From Candidatus Goldiibacteriota bacterium HGW-Goldbacteria-1 (GTDB lineage Bacteria; Oederibacteriota; PGYV01): DNA of 64,000 nt. The stretch covers positions 146,438-210,437 of the forward strand of contig PGYV01000001.1 in NCBI GenBank assembly GCA_002839855.1, in the 5' to 3' direction. Position 1 is the first letter of the stretch. Each line of letters starts with the position of its first letter. Below are positions 10,501 through 18,002 of the stretch, piece by piece. Under the pieces are notes generated by a model. It was not told the DNA's origin and searched no databases. It saw only the letters and a list, made by a program, of their open reading frames with translations. The position numbers were made by a program, and so were the translations under genes.

Positions 10501-11419
10501 ATACATAGTCATAACCCTGCCTCCATGCGTGGCGTATAGCATCCCACCACCACGTACCTGATTCCATCGCCCAATCGCCGGGACTCCAGGAAGTGCCGTC
10601 ATAATTACACCAGTTTGGCTGTAATCCTGTATATATTCCAAGTGCGCTGTCATATGTCATTGATGAATTGTAATAATATTTAACAATTGTGTTATACGTC
10701 CTGCTTGCAACGCTGTACCACCTTGTCACTCCGGTATAATCGCCTATCATTCTGTAAGTATACGGCGCAAAGTAAGACGGGTTGCCGCCGTCCCATCCAT
10801 CTCCCGGCCTTATGTCATTGGCCGCGGTAATTTCATACTGAAGCACTTTTGCAGCAAGCGCAATTGCTTCGTTGCGGTAATTAATCGCACCGCCGCTTCC
10901 CCACTGTTTGTCCGCCATTATAAGCGCCTGCACCACATCCTGATCAGCGTCAATGGCGGCGCCGCCGCTGTCACAGTAAGGTATCTGCCAGTTCATAAGC
11001 CCGTTTCCGTCAAGATGGTTTTGATAATAATTCCACATCCCGTCAAAATACTGTTTGGTGTTGTTTGTCGCGGATGACATATAAACGCATACAACCATCC
11101 CGTATGCTATGCCTTCAGACACGGTATCATTTTCAGGGCAACCTTTATGAATTGTATTTCCTGTTTCTGTGCGCTGTACACGCCATTCGCCCACAGCACA
11201 ATTATTTTGAGTAAGATACTTTGCGCGCCACTTATCAAACCACGCCTGAACATGCTGGTTCATCTGAGCCTGAGTGTAATTATTTGGACGGAGCCCGTAA
11301 GGGTAATCCTGTCCCTGTGGGAATGGTAAATTGCAGGTATCAGCAAATATGGAGGTGTGTATTATAATGAGGAATAGCGTTCCAATAATAATTCGCATTT
11401 TTAGCAAGTTTTTAATCAT
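7586..11419 (-). CDS. Secreted GH8 endoglucanase/xylanase-like enzyme with two CBM modules, Thr-X linker and C-terminal beta domain
   Basis: 1277 residues. Signal peptide about 1-26. GH8 (alpha/alpha)6 barrel about 30-450: VSEGIAYGM carries the likely proton donor E102, and [16 protein letters not shown] is the family's Asp-rich motif. GH8 enzymes hydrolyse cellulose, xylan or chitosan with inversion. Two clearly related jelly-roll modules follow, about 470-640 (MFDDFETG...YVDRIMFTG) and 715-885 (VFDNFEST...[10 protein letters not shown]), the product of an internal duplication. Then a Thr-X linker of nearly 300 residues and a C-terminal domain ([14 protein letters not shown]...VDKILILK) that is homologous to, but clearly diverged from, that of the GH30 and GH5 proteins. 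Start ATG has GAGG five bases upstream. Confidence 0.9.
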   Translation of the reverse strand: MIKNLLKMRIIIGTLFLIIIHTSIFADTCNLPFPQGQDYPYGLRPNNYTQAQMNQHVQAWFDKWRAKYLTQNNCAVGEWRVQRTETGNTIHKGCPENDTVSEGIAYGMVVCVYMSSATNNTKQYFDGMWNYYQNHLDGNGLMNWQIPYCDSGGAAIDADQDVVQALIMADKQWGSGGAINYRNEAIALAAKVLQYEITAANDIRPGDGWDGGNPSYFAPYTYRMIGDYTGVTRWYSVASRTYNTIVKYYYNSSMTYDSALGIYTGLQPNWCNYDGTSWSPGDWAMESGTWWWDAIRHAWRQGYDYVLYGTLNHQLAQDNSFRVSQYFKTKYSGAPSLIKSHYQLNGTEHSYCRDDRTPDLCDEDVMNLPGPVGAVAVAAMAGQDQNWLNALYNRLVTMDAGNGPGELTETGVMWGTDYFCDLLKMQYMLVLTGNMPNPNGNYPTPTHTYTWDPAIPTFTPTPTVAAGMFDDFETGVLSNPDTSESGGGSTATLTNSTADKYEGARSMRVDTTGTGWALISINSPYDGGYGYRDFTGAAALTFYIKAPAGKAFFIQLTESMANGGDGERFSNRGNALTTTGAWQPVTINLSSLTRDQYTPAYGDNALDIQAIQSFVMQLENPGTTTAYVDRIMFTGTFPTATHTATSTPTRTLVNTYTFTYTATSTNTVNPMWTHTFTNTYTNTATNTNTYTVTNTATQTPTLPPIPFGVFDNFESTMLESPNSETDGSTIVTLANTTEDKHSGTRALKITFSTPPSNWGAVGIIGSPYNQAADPEYYINFTGADTMTFWIKAKLGDTFFIKLQESDAAGADGEYWSNRGGDWTGTGAWQLITVNLADLGVDPYSGNQGGNKTLDLQAINDFAIQFNAGTPGPIYIDDIEFSGMSTPTQTPTVQSTSTYTYTFTNTYTNTNTATATYTYTETSTNTPEIPTYTATYTYTGTDTATYTHTYTSTATATNTNTFTSTHTATVTDTPPPGSTDTHTFTVTNTFTNTATYTNTPTDTNTYTATYTNTPTYTYTNTNTGTNTHTATITDTPPPGSTNTHTFTVTNTSTNTATYTYTDTATNTSTHTATVPTATYTYTATNTNTATSTNTFTNTNTATITNTVPPGSTNTYTHTVTNTFTNTHTFTNTNTAVPATFTYTYTQVITQTATYTATSVIVPTSTYTPTSQPTETDKLEIKDRLVYPCPWNTDSGQSLKIRFTATKRFTSARIFIYTVNFRQIRMLETPGGHAGQNIIEIHPNYLKNLSNGSYYYLITARDTAGKEVRAKVDKILILK

Positions 11420-11436
11420 AATAACCTCGTTTATTT

Positions 11437-11482
11437 AATCGGTTAACCTGTTAATTATACCTATACTTAAAAGATTAGACAA
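11437..11482 (-). promoter_or_regulatory. GH8 gene promoter with GGTTAACCG operator-like core
   Basis: The best promoter of the cluster: -35 TTGTCT (11477-11482), exactly 17 bases, -10 TATAAT (11454-11459) on the minus strand. Just downstream lie the palindrome GGTTAACC (11441-11448) and the overlapping AACCGATT (11437-11444), matching the AACCGnTT core seen at the GH44 and GH5 promoters. Confidence 0.75.
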
Positions 11483-11540
11483 GCAGTTTTTATAGAAGTT
11501 CCTGTAAAAAACGGCAGCTCGTAGGAGCGGAAAAGGTCAG

Positions 11541-11583
11541 AAAATGCGAGGGACAGAGGGACGGATGCACGGAGGGACGGAAG
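11541..11583. repeat. GA-rich short-period repeat (gagggacgga type)
   Basis: Imperfect tandem copies of a 7-8-base unit (gagggac, ggacgga). Similar runs occur at 30030-30095, 30369-30405 and 30491-30525, each beside a REP-like palindrome or the terminal-inverted-repeat element, so it is part of the same composite repeat clusters. No coding potential. Confidence 0.6.
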
Positions 11584-11596
11584 TAAAATAAAAACA

Positions 11597-11628
11597 AACT
11601 GCCGCACCCTAAAGGGATGCGCCTACCA
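11597..11628. repeat. REP-like palindrome
   Basis: Short hairpin with constant ends AACTGCCGC and GCGCCTACCA around a variable self-complementary core (ACCCTAAAGGGAT). One of about twelve copies in this window; core bases change in pairs between copies, so pairing is kept. Confidence 0.8.
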
Positions 11629-11729
11629 CTGCATATAACCAAGCCCGGTAAACACGAGGGACGGAAATAAAAAACAAACATAAAACAAATATTGAAAATT
11701 CGAAATTGGATAATTAGAAGAAAACCACA

Positions 11730-11928
11730 GGGGTTGGGTGTGTTTTTTCAGTGCGTGCCGCGATAACCAAGTATGTATGCGGCAATCCGGATGTAATGCC
11801 ACGCCGGCAGATTCGGATGTACCGCAAGTTCCCGGTTGCCAACGACGTTAACCAACCGGAGATTTCAAGTTTGTTTGATTACAAGCACAGCAATTTGCGG
11901 CGCGTGCTGAAAAAATACACACAACCCC
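11730..11928. repeat. ~200-bp element with terminal inverted repeats, copy 1
   Basis: Left end GGGGTTGGGTGTGTTTTTTC (11730-11749) continues into AGTGCGTGCCGCG; the right end is its inverse with few mismatches (GCGCGTGCTGAAAAAATAC, ending ACAACCCC at 11928). The interior is GC-rich with smaller inverted repeats (gcggcaatccgg, gttcccggttgcc). Preceded by an AT palindrome of gaaaattcgaaatt type and followed by gctgggcagc repeats. Copies at 12092, 21935 and 30162. No transposase inside; MITE-like or structured RNA gene are both possible. Confidence 0.8.
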
Positions 11929-11992
11929 GGTTAGGGCTGCAGCTGGGCAGCTAAGCGGCTGGGCAGCCGGGAAGTAAAAACAAATCTAAATC

Positions 11993-12023
11993 AACTGCCG
12001 CACCTTAAAAGGTGCGCCTACCA
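11993..12023. repeat. REP-like palindrome
   Basis: Same ends as the other copies (AACTGCCGC ... GCGCCTACCA) with core ACCTTAAAAGGT, a perfect palindrome. Confidence 0.8.
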
Positions 12024-12091
12024 ATGCACATACCAAATCCGTAAAGACAAATATCGAAAATTCGAAATTCGAAAATTTGAAGAAAAACACA

Positions 12092-12289
12092 GGGGTTGGG
12101 TGTGTTTTTTCAGTGCGTGCCGCGATAACCAAGTATATATGCAGCAATCCGGATGTAATGCCACGCCGGCAAATCCGGTTGTGCCGCGGGTTCCCGATTG
12201 CCAATGAATTAACATAGTATAGATTTCAAGGTTGTTTGGATACAAGCATACCAATTTGCGGTGCGTGCTGAAAAAATACACACAACACC
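12092..12289. repeat. ~200-bp element with terminal inverted repeats, copy 2
   Basis: Near-identical to copy 1 at the left end (GGGGTTGGGTGTGTTTTTTC) and through most of the interior, with substitutions such as gcggcaatccgg to gcagcaatccgg. The right end is slightly decayed (ACAACACC). The two copies, with their flanking AT palindrome and gctgggcagc tail, make a direct repeat of about 360-bp period across 11690-12340, so the cluster probably grew by tandem duplication. Confidence 0.8.
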
Positions 12290-12353
12290 TGGAAGACTGC
12301 AGCTGGGCAGCTAAGCGGCTGGGCAGCTAGGAAGTAAGAACAAATCAAAAATC

Positions 12354-12434
12354 TACTGCCGCGGGCTGAAGACCCGCGTCTACCAGTACAAATTCAAATA
12401 CATAGAACAAGCCGCAATATATTGCGGCTCTACG
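12354..12434. repeat. Two adjacent REP-like palindromes
   Basis: First copy 12354-12385 has core GCGGGCTGAAGACCCGC followed by GTCTACCA. Second, at 12411-12434, is GCCGCAATATATTGCGGC followed by TCTAC, a variant with an AT core. Both lie just past the stop of the 12448 gene (minus strand) and could end its transcript, though no clear U-run follows. Confidence 0.65.
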
Positions 12435-12447
12435 ATAAAAAACTTTA

Positions 12448-12882
12448 TCAGCTTAACACCATTTCCCATTCGCTGACTTTGTTGTCACCAAAAAACAGAT
12501 ACCCTTTGTTCATATAACTTCCATCCTGCCTGAATTCAAATGTTTCAAATCCGGTGTATTTATTATCCGTGGAGATGTATGTGGAAACTATATATGTGCC
12601 GGCTATTAAAAACTTCCCCTTAAAATTTCCGCTGGTGGGGTTTTTTGATTCCCATTCGGTTTCGTGTTTCCCTTTTTTTACCGGCTTTACCGTATAACTG
12701 TTTTTTAATTCCAGCACTTTATTTAATTTAACCGGAAGCCTCATCGTGCTTTCAATAGTTATCTTTCCCCTTTTAAACAGCACTTCTGTTTCTCCTGTTG
12801 CCTTTATCTTTCTGCCCTTATCGTCAACATACGTGCCTTTCGCGATCCACAGCCTCTGTTCTTCAAGAAAAATCCCCGCCAT
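12448..12882 (-). CDS. Conserved-looking hypothetical protein downstream of malQ
   Basis: 144 residues, no signal peptide or membrane segment, beta-rich by eye: repeated short strands (GETEVLFKRGKITIEST, GNFKGKFLIAGTYIVSTYIS, FETFEFRQDGSYMNKGYLFF), which would fit a small beta-barrel or lipocalin-like fold. I do not recognise the family. Translation is supported by GGAGGG six bases before the ATG and by its place 13 bases after the malQ stop on the same strand, so it is almost certainly cotranscribed with malQ. A link to glycogen or maltodextrin metabolism is inference from position only. Confidence 0.75.
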   Translation of the reverse strand: MAGIFLEEQRLWIAKGTYVDDKGRKIKATGETEVLFKRGKITIESTMRLPVKLNKVLELKNSYTVKPVKKGKHETEWESKNPTSGNFKGKFLIAGTYIVSTYISTDNKYTGFETFEFRQDGSYMNKGYLFFGDNKVSEWEMVLS

Positions 12883-12895
12883 TGTACCCTCCTTA

Positions 12896-14716
12896 TTATA
12901 TTCTGTCTGCTTTTTTAACTATCTCTTTAATCTGCCCGTTTATTTCCAAAGACAGCATTTCTTCCAGCGAAAGCGGCATTACAATTGACCAGTTGCTGTT
13001 ATCAACGCTGCCCGGTACGTTTATCCTTGTGTCGCGGATGTCCCATTTATCAAAAGCATTACCCAGCGACAGCCAGTCCACTATAAGCTGTATGGAAAAT
13101 ACGGACACGGTTTCATTGGCTTTGATAAGCGCGGCTTTTACAAGTTCTTTTTCAGTAGAATTATCATTACATCCCGTAAAGTACATAAATTTCTTTTTTT
13201 CAAACGCGGCTTCATTGAACATATCATAGAACATCCACGCTTTATCGCGCGAAGCATTCAGCGCCGCAAGCACGTCTTCCGCGCTTTTAAGTTCTGTTTT
13301 AAACCTTATCCTGGCGGCGTTCTTTGCGGCCGGCTGAAAAAGCGTTTTTCTGACATAGGCGGTTTCAAAATTATTCTCTTCGCACAGTTTTTCCACAAGC
13401 AGCGCGTCCACCGTGCCGCACTCATCCTTCCACCATAAAAGAAACGGGCTTGTGTCATGGCTGGAAATTATGGCGGATGCATTTACCCTGTACTGAACGG
13501 GATTTTTATAATCATAGGAATTTCCCCAGTCGCGTGTCCAGCGCTGCACATCCATTCCCGGTATGCCGTATTCCAGAAGCGTTTCATAGGAACACACCGG
13601 CACCACTCCCAGGTCTTCCGCGCACGGCAGCATATCACAGCTGTTTATCATCGCGTCAAGTATCTTCTGCCCGGCTTCTTTCCATTTGTCCTCTTCCGGC
13701 GGGTCAAAAGCCCCGTTTAAACCGTACGTGTTATCCGGCTCGTCCGTGCTTATGGTCCACAGCCTGAAAAGCCCCACAAAATGGTCAATGCGGAACATGT
13801 CATAAAAATTTTCGGAATATTTTACTTTTTCAATAAGGTAGTCAAAGCCGTGTTTTTCAATGCGCTCCCAGTTATACGGCGGCATTCCCCATTTTTGCCC
13901 CTTTGCAAAGTACATATCAGGCGGCGCGCCGGAGCTTAAATTAAGTTTAAAATAATTCTGGTTTGCCCACACATCCGCGCTGTCGCGCGACACCAGAAAA
14001 GGGATATCGCCCTGTAAGAACACGCCCTTATCATTGCAGTATTTTTTGGCATCGGCAAACTGCAGGTAAAGTTCATACTGCAGCCACCTGTAAAATTCAA
14101 AAGCCGCGCTTTCCTGTTCACAGAAAAGTTTTACCGCGTCCTCTTCCCTTAACCTGTAAACTTCTTCCCAGTCGGTCCAGCTTTTCTGTTCGTATTTATC
14201 CTTAAGCGCTTTGTATGCCGCGTAATCATCCAGCCAAAATTTATTGGCACTTTTAAATTTTTTATAACTTTTATTTTCAGTGTCAAAATCCGAAAAAATA
14301 TTAAAGAGCAGCCTAAGCTTTTCGCCCTTAACCTTATAGTTTACCCTCTTATTGCCCGCCGGGAACTTTTTCTTAAGTTTTGCAATTTCCGCTTCGTGTT
14401 TGCCGCCCCCCTTTATTTCATCTATTCTAAGATACATAGGGTCAAGCGCAAATGTGCTCTGGCAGTCATAAGGGGTGAAATTAAACCCAGAATCATTCAT
14501 GGGTAATAACTGTATTACGCTTAAACCCGCCTGCACACACCAGTCAGCCAGCAGTTTTATATCCGGAATTTCACCAATGCCCATACTGTTTTTGGAGTAT
14601 AAAGAGAATAAAGGGGCAAGGACGCCCGCCCTTCTTTTGGCGCCGAACCGCTGCCATTTATCGGCTGTTTTTGATTTTAAGAATAATCCATACGTGTCTT
14701 CCGGGTATAAAGGCAT
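12896..14716 (-). CDS. malQ: 4-alpha-glucanotransferase (amylomaltase, GH77)
   Basis: 606 residues, somewhat longer than the common ~500-residue amylomaltase. Transfers alpha-1,4-glucan segments between maltodextrins in the cytoplasm. GH77 signatures are clear: GVLAPLFSLYSKNSMGIGEI near the start, GLSVIQLLPMNDSG, the nucleophile Asp in MFRIDHFVGLFRLW, the acid/base Glu in PCAEDLGVVP, and the third acidic residue in ISSHDTSPFLLWW. SD GGAGG lies four bases before the ATG. The following gene is an unknown 144-residue protein in the same transcript. With glgB at 18002-19924 it points to glycogen storage and turnover. Confidence 0.95.
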   Translation of the reverse strand: MPLYPEDTYGLFLKSKTADKWQRFGAKRRAGVLAPLFSLYSKNSMGIGEIPDIKLLADWCVQAGLSVIQLLPMNDSGFNFTPYDCQSTFALDPMYLRIDEIKGGGKHEAEIAKLKKKFPAGNKRVNYKVKGEKLRLLFNIFSDFDTENKSYKKFKSANKFWLDDYAAYKALKDKYEQKSWTDWEEVYRLREEDAVKLFCEQESAAFEFYRWLQYELYLQFADAKKYCNDKGVFLQGDIPFLVSRDSADVWANQNYFKLNLSSGAPPDMYFAKGQKWGMPPYNWERIEKHGFDYLIEKVKYSENFYDMFRIDHFVGLFRLWTISTDEPDNTYGLNGAFDPPEEDKWKEAGQKILDAMINSCDMLPCAEDLGVVPVCSYETLLEYGIPGMDVQRWTRDWGNSYDYKNPVQYRVNASAIISSHDTSPFLLWWKDECGTVDALLVEKLCEENNFETAYVRKTLFQPAAKNAARIRFKTELKSAEDVLAALNASRDKAWMFYDMFNEAAFEKKKFMYFTGCNDNSTEKELVKAALIKANETVSVFSIQLIVDWLSLGNAFDKWDIRDTRINVPGSVDNSNWSIVMPLSLEEMLSLEINGQIKEIVKKADRI

Positions 14717-14906
14717 ATAACCTCCAGCAATGATATGTCATACCGTGATATTATACAGAGCAGGCGTGGATTTGTATATTAATAATTCAGCTGACTTTGC
14801 ATTCTAACGTAAATAAAACCTGTTGTTTTTAAGAGTATAGGCGTAATAAGTTTTGCCCCTACACTATAATATATTTACATTATTTAAAGCTGTAAAATAA
14901 AAGAAA

Positions 14907-14934
14907 CCGCGGGCTCATACGAACCTTATGCCGC
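14907..14934 (-). terminator. Possible terminator after the 14984 membrane-protein gene
   Basis: On the minus strand GCGGC-ATA pairs with TATG-A-GCCCGC with a bulge, followed by a T-rich run (TTTCTTTTATTTTA). The stem is imperfect, so this is tentative. Confidence 0.35.
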
Positions 14935-14983
14935 AGCTCTTTTATCACTCATCGCTATCTTGCCCGCTCACAGTTTGTCTGTA

Positions 14984-15607
14984 TTACATTACCAGATTTA
15001 TAAACCCTGTTAACCCGGAAACTATGCGGTTTTCTTTGATGGTATTTCTAAGAAAGCCCTCCTTATATAACCCTGACACTCCATAAAAAACAAAACCGGC
15101 AAAGACGGCAAAAAACGCCGCCCATATTAACCTTCCAAAAAAACTTATAAAAAATACCCATCCCGAAAGTTTATAATTTTTGCCCGCCGCCGACTTGATT
15201 GCACTACCGACAAATTCATCCACCTGTCCAAATAGCCTCCACGACCCTTGGGTTATTTTCCCTGCCAGCGCGTTGTCTTTTAACAGCACCGCTCCTTTCA
15301 TAATCGCGTTAATTTCAGCGGAGTTTTCAGGCCGTACAACCGCAAAAAATTCAAGTGCGCTTTTTACGCTTTCAAAACTGCCGTTTACACCGTCAGGCAA
15401 CACAGATAAGGATGTCTGGGCGGACACCAATGCGGATATATTCTTTCTTAGCATTACAGCCTCTGAATATATTTTTTTATCCTGCGATACCATAGCGGTT
15501 ATATGATTTTGTGCTGCATTTGTTATTAAATTGGAAACCACGGAAAAAATCACCGCCGCTGCCAGAAGTATCATGGAAATTCTTAAAATTTTCATTGTTT
15601 TGCTCAT
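14984..15607 (-). CDS. Two-helix membrane protein of unknown function
   Basis: 207 residues from the ATG at 15605-15607, chosen because CGGAGG sits about six bases upstream; a GTG further upstream would lie before that ribosome site. One transmembrane helix near the N-terminus (ISMILLAAAVIFSVVSNLI), then about 110 mostly helical residues that would face the periplasm (DKKIYSEAVMLRKNISALVS and on), then a second hydrophobic stretch (SGWVFFISFFGRLIWAAFFAVFAGF written in part: FFISFFGRLIWAAFF). The topology resembles the sensor half of a chemoreceptor or a four-helix-bundle sensor, but no HAMP or signalling domain follows. Family not recognised. It stands alone between malQ and the YhcG gene. 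Confidence 0.7.
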   Translation of the reverse strand: MSKTMKILRISMILLAAAVIFSVVSNLITNAAQNHITAMVSQDKKIYSEAVMLRKNISALVSAQTSLSVLPDGVNGSFESVKSALEFFAVVRPENSAEINAIMKGAVLLKDNALAGKITQGSWRLFGQVDEFVGSAIKSAAGKNYKLSGWVFFISFFGRLIWAAFFAVFAGFVFYGVSGLYKEGFLRNTIKENRIVSGLTGFINLVM

Positions 15608-15996
15608 TTTAACCCTCCGTATTGTCACTACATATCAATACAGAGCAATAACCGTGCCGTGGTTATACGCTTTAAACAGGGGCTTTTTGGCACAGTGTAT
15701 GATTATAACCGTCCTAAATCTGCAACTAATATCAAAAACAGGACATAGTTTTTTTGAATTATGGGGTATAAAACAAGGGGTTTTATGCGGTTATTCCGCT
15801 TACATAAGCCTTATCTGACAAAGCTTAATCAGGTTTAAAGAATCTAAAAGTCTTTCTAATTTTTGTTTACTTCCCTGTACTGCCAGACATACCAATAAAA
15901 ATTTCCCGCCACGCATTCGCTGTTTCATGATAAAGCCTCTGTAACATAAATATTATTTTTTATTTAGGTTTTTTAGCTGATGCCCTATTTATTTTT
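15608..15996. other. Gene-free stretch
   Basis: About 390 bases without a convincing ORF on either strand. It contains the ribosome site and presumably the promoter of the 14984 gene at its left edge. I see no repeat family member, tRNA or strong hairpin here. Confidence 0.5.
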
Positions 15997-17100
15997 TCAG
16001 GTTATTATCGTCTTTTTAAATGCGGCGGATTCGCCATATTTAGCCTTTGCCTCTTCAAGCATAAAATCATCTCTTTCCTTCTCTATACCTTCTTTCAGTT
16101 CTTTCTCCGGCGGCATTATCTGCTTTAGTTCATCCGGCATCCTGTTAGTCAGCCTGTATTCAGCCACACCAACAGGATTTTTGGTATTTTTTAAGGCATA
16201 CTCAACCGTAATCTTACTCTTATCGGCACAAAGTATTATGCCTATTGCCGGATTTTCACCATCGTATTTTGCCCGGTCATTCAGCAGGTTCAGATAAAAG
16301 TCCATCTTTCCCGCGTATTCAGGCTGAAACTTACCTGTTTTAAGTTCTATCGCCACAAGACTTTTCAGTTTACGGTTGAAAAACAACAAATCTATAAAAT
16401 ACTCTGTCCCGTCAAGCGTCAGCCTGTACTGGTTGCCGATGAAACAAAACCCCGCACCAAGTTCCAGCATAAAACACTTCACCCTCTCAACCAGCCGTTT
16501 TTCAAGCTTTCTTTCAAGTACCGGTTTTGTGATACCTAAAAAACCCAGATTATAAACACTCTTCATTGATTCGTCAGCCTGCTCGGCCAAATTTGCAGGC
16601 AAAGCTTTTGTGTAATTATTCTGTTTCCCTGCCTTTAAAGAATATCTGTAAGCATCGGATTTAATCTGATTAAGTAAAACATTGTGTGTCCATCCATTTT
16701 CAATACATGTATTTATATAGTATTCCCTCTCTTTTATATCCTTAACCTTCTGCATAATCAGTATGTTTTTACCCCATGACAAAAGTAGCACAAGTCGTGC
16801 TACTTTTGCGCTATCTTTGTATTCCAGGTAAAATAGTCTCATTCTCCATAAATTATGCGGTGAAAATCCATGACTGTTGCCAAACTCATTTGTCAGGTCA
16901 TTAGACAGTCTTTTAACAACAGAATCCCCCCATTTATATTTGGCTTGTTTTTCAACAATTTCTTTCCCTATATCCCAATACATAGAGATAGATTCCCTGT
17001 CTATGGACCTGGCAGCGCTTATTCTGGCAGATACTACCCTGGCCTTTATTTCTTCATAAAACTTTTTATATCCTGTCATCTTCATTTTAATTTTCCCCAT
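15997..17100 (-). CDS. YhcG-type PD-(D/E)XK nuclease family protein (DUF1016)
   Basis: 367 residues, usual length for the family. The N-terminal DUF1016 domain shows the typical pattern YWDIGKEIVEKQ, WGDSVVKRLSNDL and GFSPHNLWRMRLFY. The C-terminal PD-(D/E)XK fold shows the conserved LTLDGTEYFIDLLFFNRKLK followed by VAIELKTGKFQPEYAGKM, giving the catalytic Asp and E-x-K. Members often sit beside type I restriction or toxin genes and are thought to act on DNA, but the exact function is unsettled. Here it is alone, with AT-rich gene-free DNA on both sides, which suggests arrival by transfer. ATG at 17100 has GGGGAG seven bases upstream. Confidence 0.9.
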   Translation of the reverse strand: MGKIKMKMTGYKKFYEEIKARVVSARISAARSIDRESISMYWDIGKEIVEKQAKYKWGDSVVKRLSNDLTNEFGNSHGFSPHNLWRMRLFYLEYKDSAKVARLVLLLSWGKNILIMQKVKDIKEREYYINTCIENGWTHNVLLNQIKSDAYRYSLKAGKQNNYTKALPANLAEQADESMKSVYNLGFLGITKPVLERKLEKRLVERVKCFMLELGAGFCFIGNQYRLTLDGTEYFIDLLFFNRKLKSLVAIELKTGKFQPEYAGKMDFYLNLLNDRAKYDGENPAIGIILCADKSKITVEYALKNTKNPVGVAEYRLTNRMPDELKQIMPPEKELKEGIEKERDDFMLEEAKAKYGESAAFKKTIIT

Positions 17101-17495
17101 ATTTATCTCCCCTGTATTATAAAAAATAATTTTAATTTTATTATGTCAACAAATCAAAATTTCCGGTCAGATTCCGATCTCCCACGTTGCATCTATCCAT
17201 TTTTTTGGCGTCAGATAAAACCGTTCAACCCCGCCTTGATTTTAAAGGTAACGGATTCGTTGCCTTTAAAATTCACTTTGTACATTTACCCCCTACAGCC
17301 CTTTCTTTTATCTTTGTATTGCCCCCTCTATGTTTATTCAAATACACACTACTGAATATTTTAACAAAGACGCAGGCACGCTGCAAAACGCGCATAGCGT
17401 TCCATAAAATCCGCACTGTTACATTTTAGAAAAACCCGCCCCCATTTGCGTTCATTCAATAATAACGCTTCCCAAAAATAAATCAATTTTATTTT
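17101..17495. other. Gene-free stretch with a hairpin and possible gene remnant
   Basis: About 395 bases. A 14-base inverted repeat (ATTTTAAAGGTAAC and its inverse, 17239-17272, one mismatch) could fold as a hairpin. On the minus strand just upstream of the YhcG gene, a short stop-bounded reading frame gives GGVERFYLTPKKWIDATWEI, protein-like but only ~24 codons, perhaps the tail of a degraded gene. No intact gene is visible. Confidence 0.4.
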
Positions 17496-18002
17496 CTAAA
17501 CAAATTTCTCCATAATATAATCATCCATTATAAACCCGTGCCCTATATCTTTTATTATTTCACGGACTTTCATGTATCCCATTTTTTCGTACGCCTTAAT
17601 GGAATTTTTATTGTTTTTATGGACGTTTAAAGATATCCTTGTAAGCCCTTCTTCTTTTGTCCTTTTCTCCGCGAATTCGCTCATAAACTTTCCCAGCCCC
17701 TGATTTCTTAACCTGTTTACCACATACAGTTTGCTTAAGTACATCGCGCTGCCCTTATTTTCCAGCGCCATATAGCCGGCGTCTGTGCCGTTGAGGGAAA
17801 GGATATAGTACTCCGCGCCGTCGTGAATTTCTTTTATTATCCGCTCTTCGGATTGATAGGTTTCAAGCATATACTTAACCTGTGCTTCACCTATGATAGG
17901 GGTATAATGCTCCGGCCATATTTCATTGATAAGTGTCAAAAGCCGGCCTGTGTGTTCTTTTCCCTTCACTTTTATCAGTGAAGGTTTTTTGCCGCCGGGC
18001 AT
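17496..18002 (-). CDS. GNAT-family N-acetyltransferase
   Basis: 168 residues, one GNAT domain covering most of the protein. The acetyl-CoA pyrophosphate-binding signature is seen in LYVVNRLRNQGLGKFMSEFA (R-x-x-G-x-G/K type) and the C-terminal part in VHKNNKNSIKAYEKMGYMK, the usual N-x-x-A-x-x-x-Y-x-x-x-G-F motif. The substrate cannot be read from sequence. Its ATG overlaps the glgB stop (TAATG), so it is translated with glgB; this may be a matter of transcription only. SD-like AAGG lies inside the end of glgB. Confidence 0.9.
   Translation of the reverse strand: MPGGKKPSLIKVKGKEHTGRLLTLINEIWPEHYTPIIGEAQVKYMLETYQSEERIIKEIHDGAEYYILSLNGTDAGYMALENKGSAMYLSKLYVVNRLRNQGLGKFMSEFAEKRTKEEGLTRISLNVHKNNKNSIKAYEKMGYMKVREIIKDIGHGFIMDDYIMEKFV

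Noticed and set aside
11751-12281. Open frames across the terminal-inverted-repeat elements
   Set aside because: The frames differ between copies, start inside the repeat arms and have no ribosome sites; conservation is at DNA level and symmetric, which favours a structural element.
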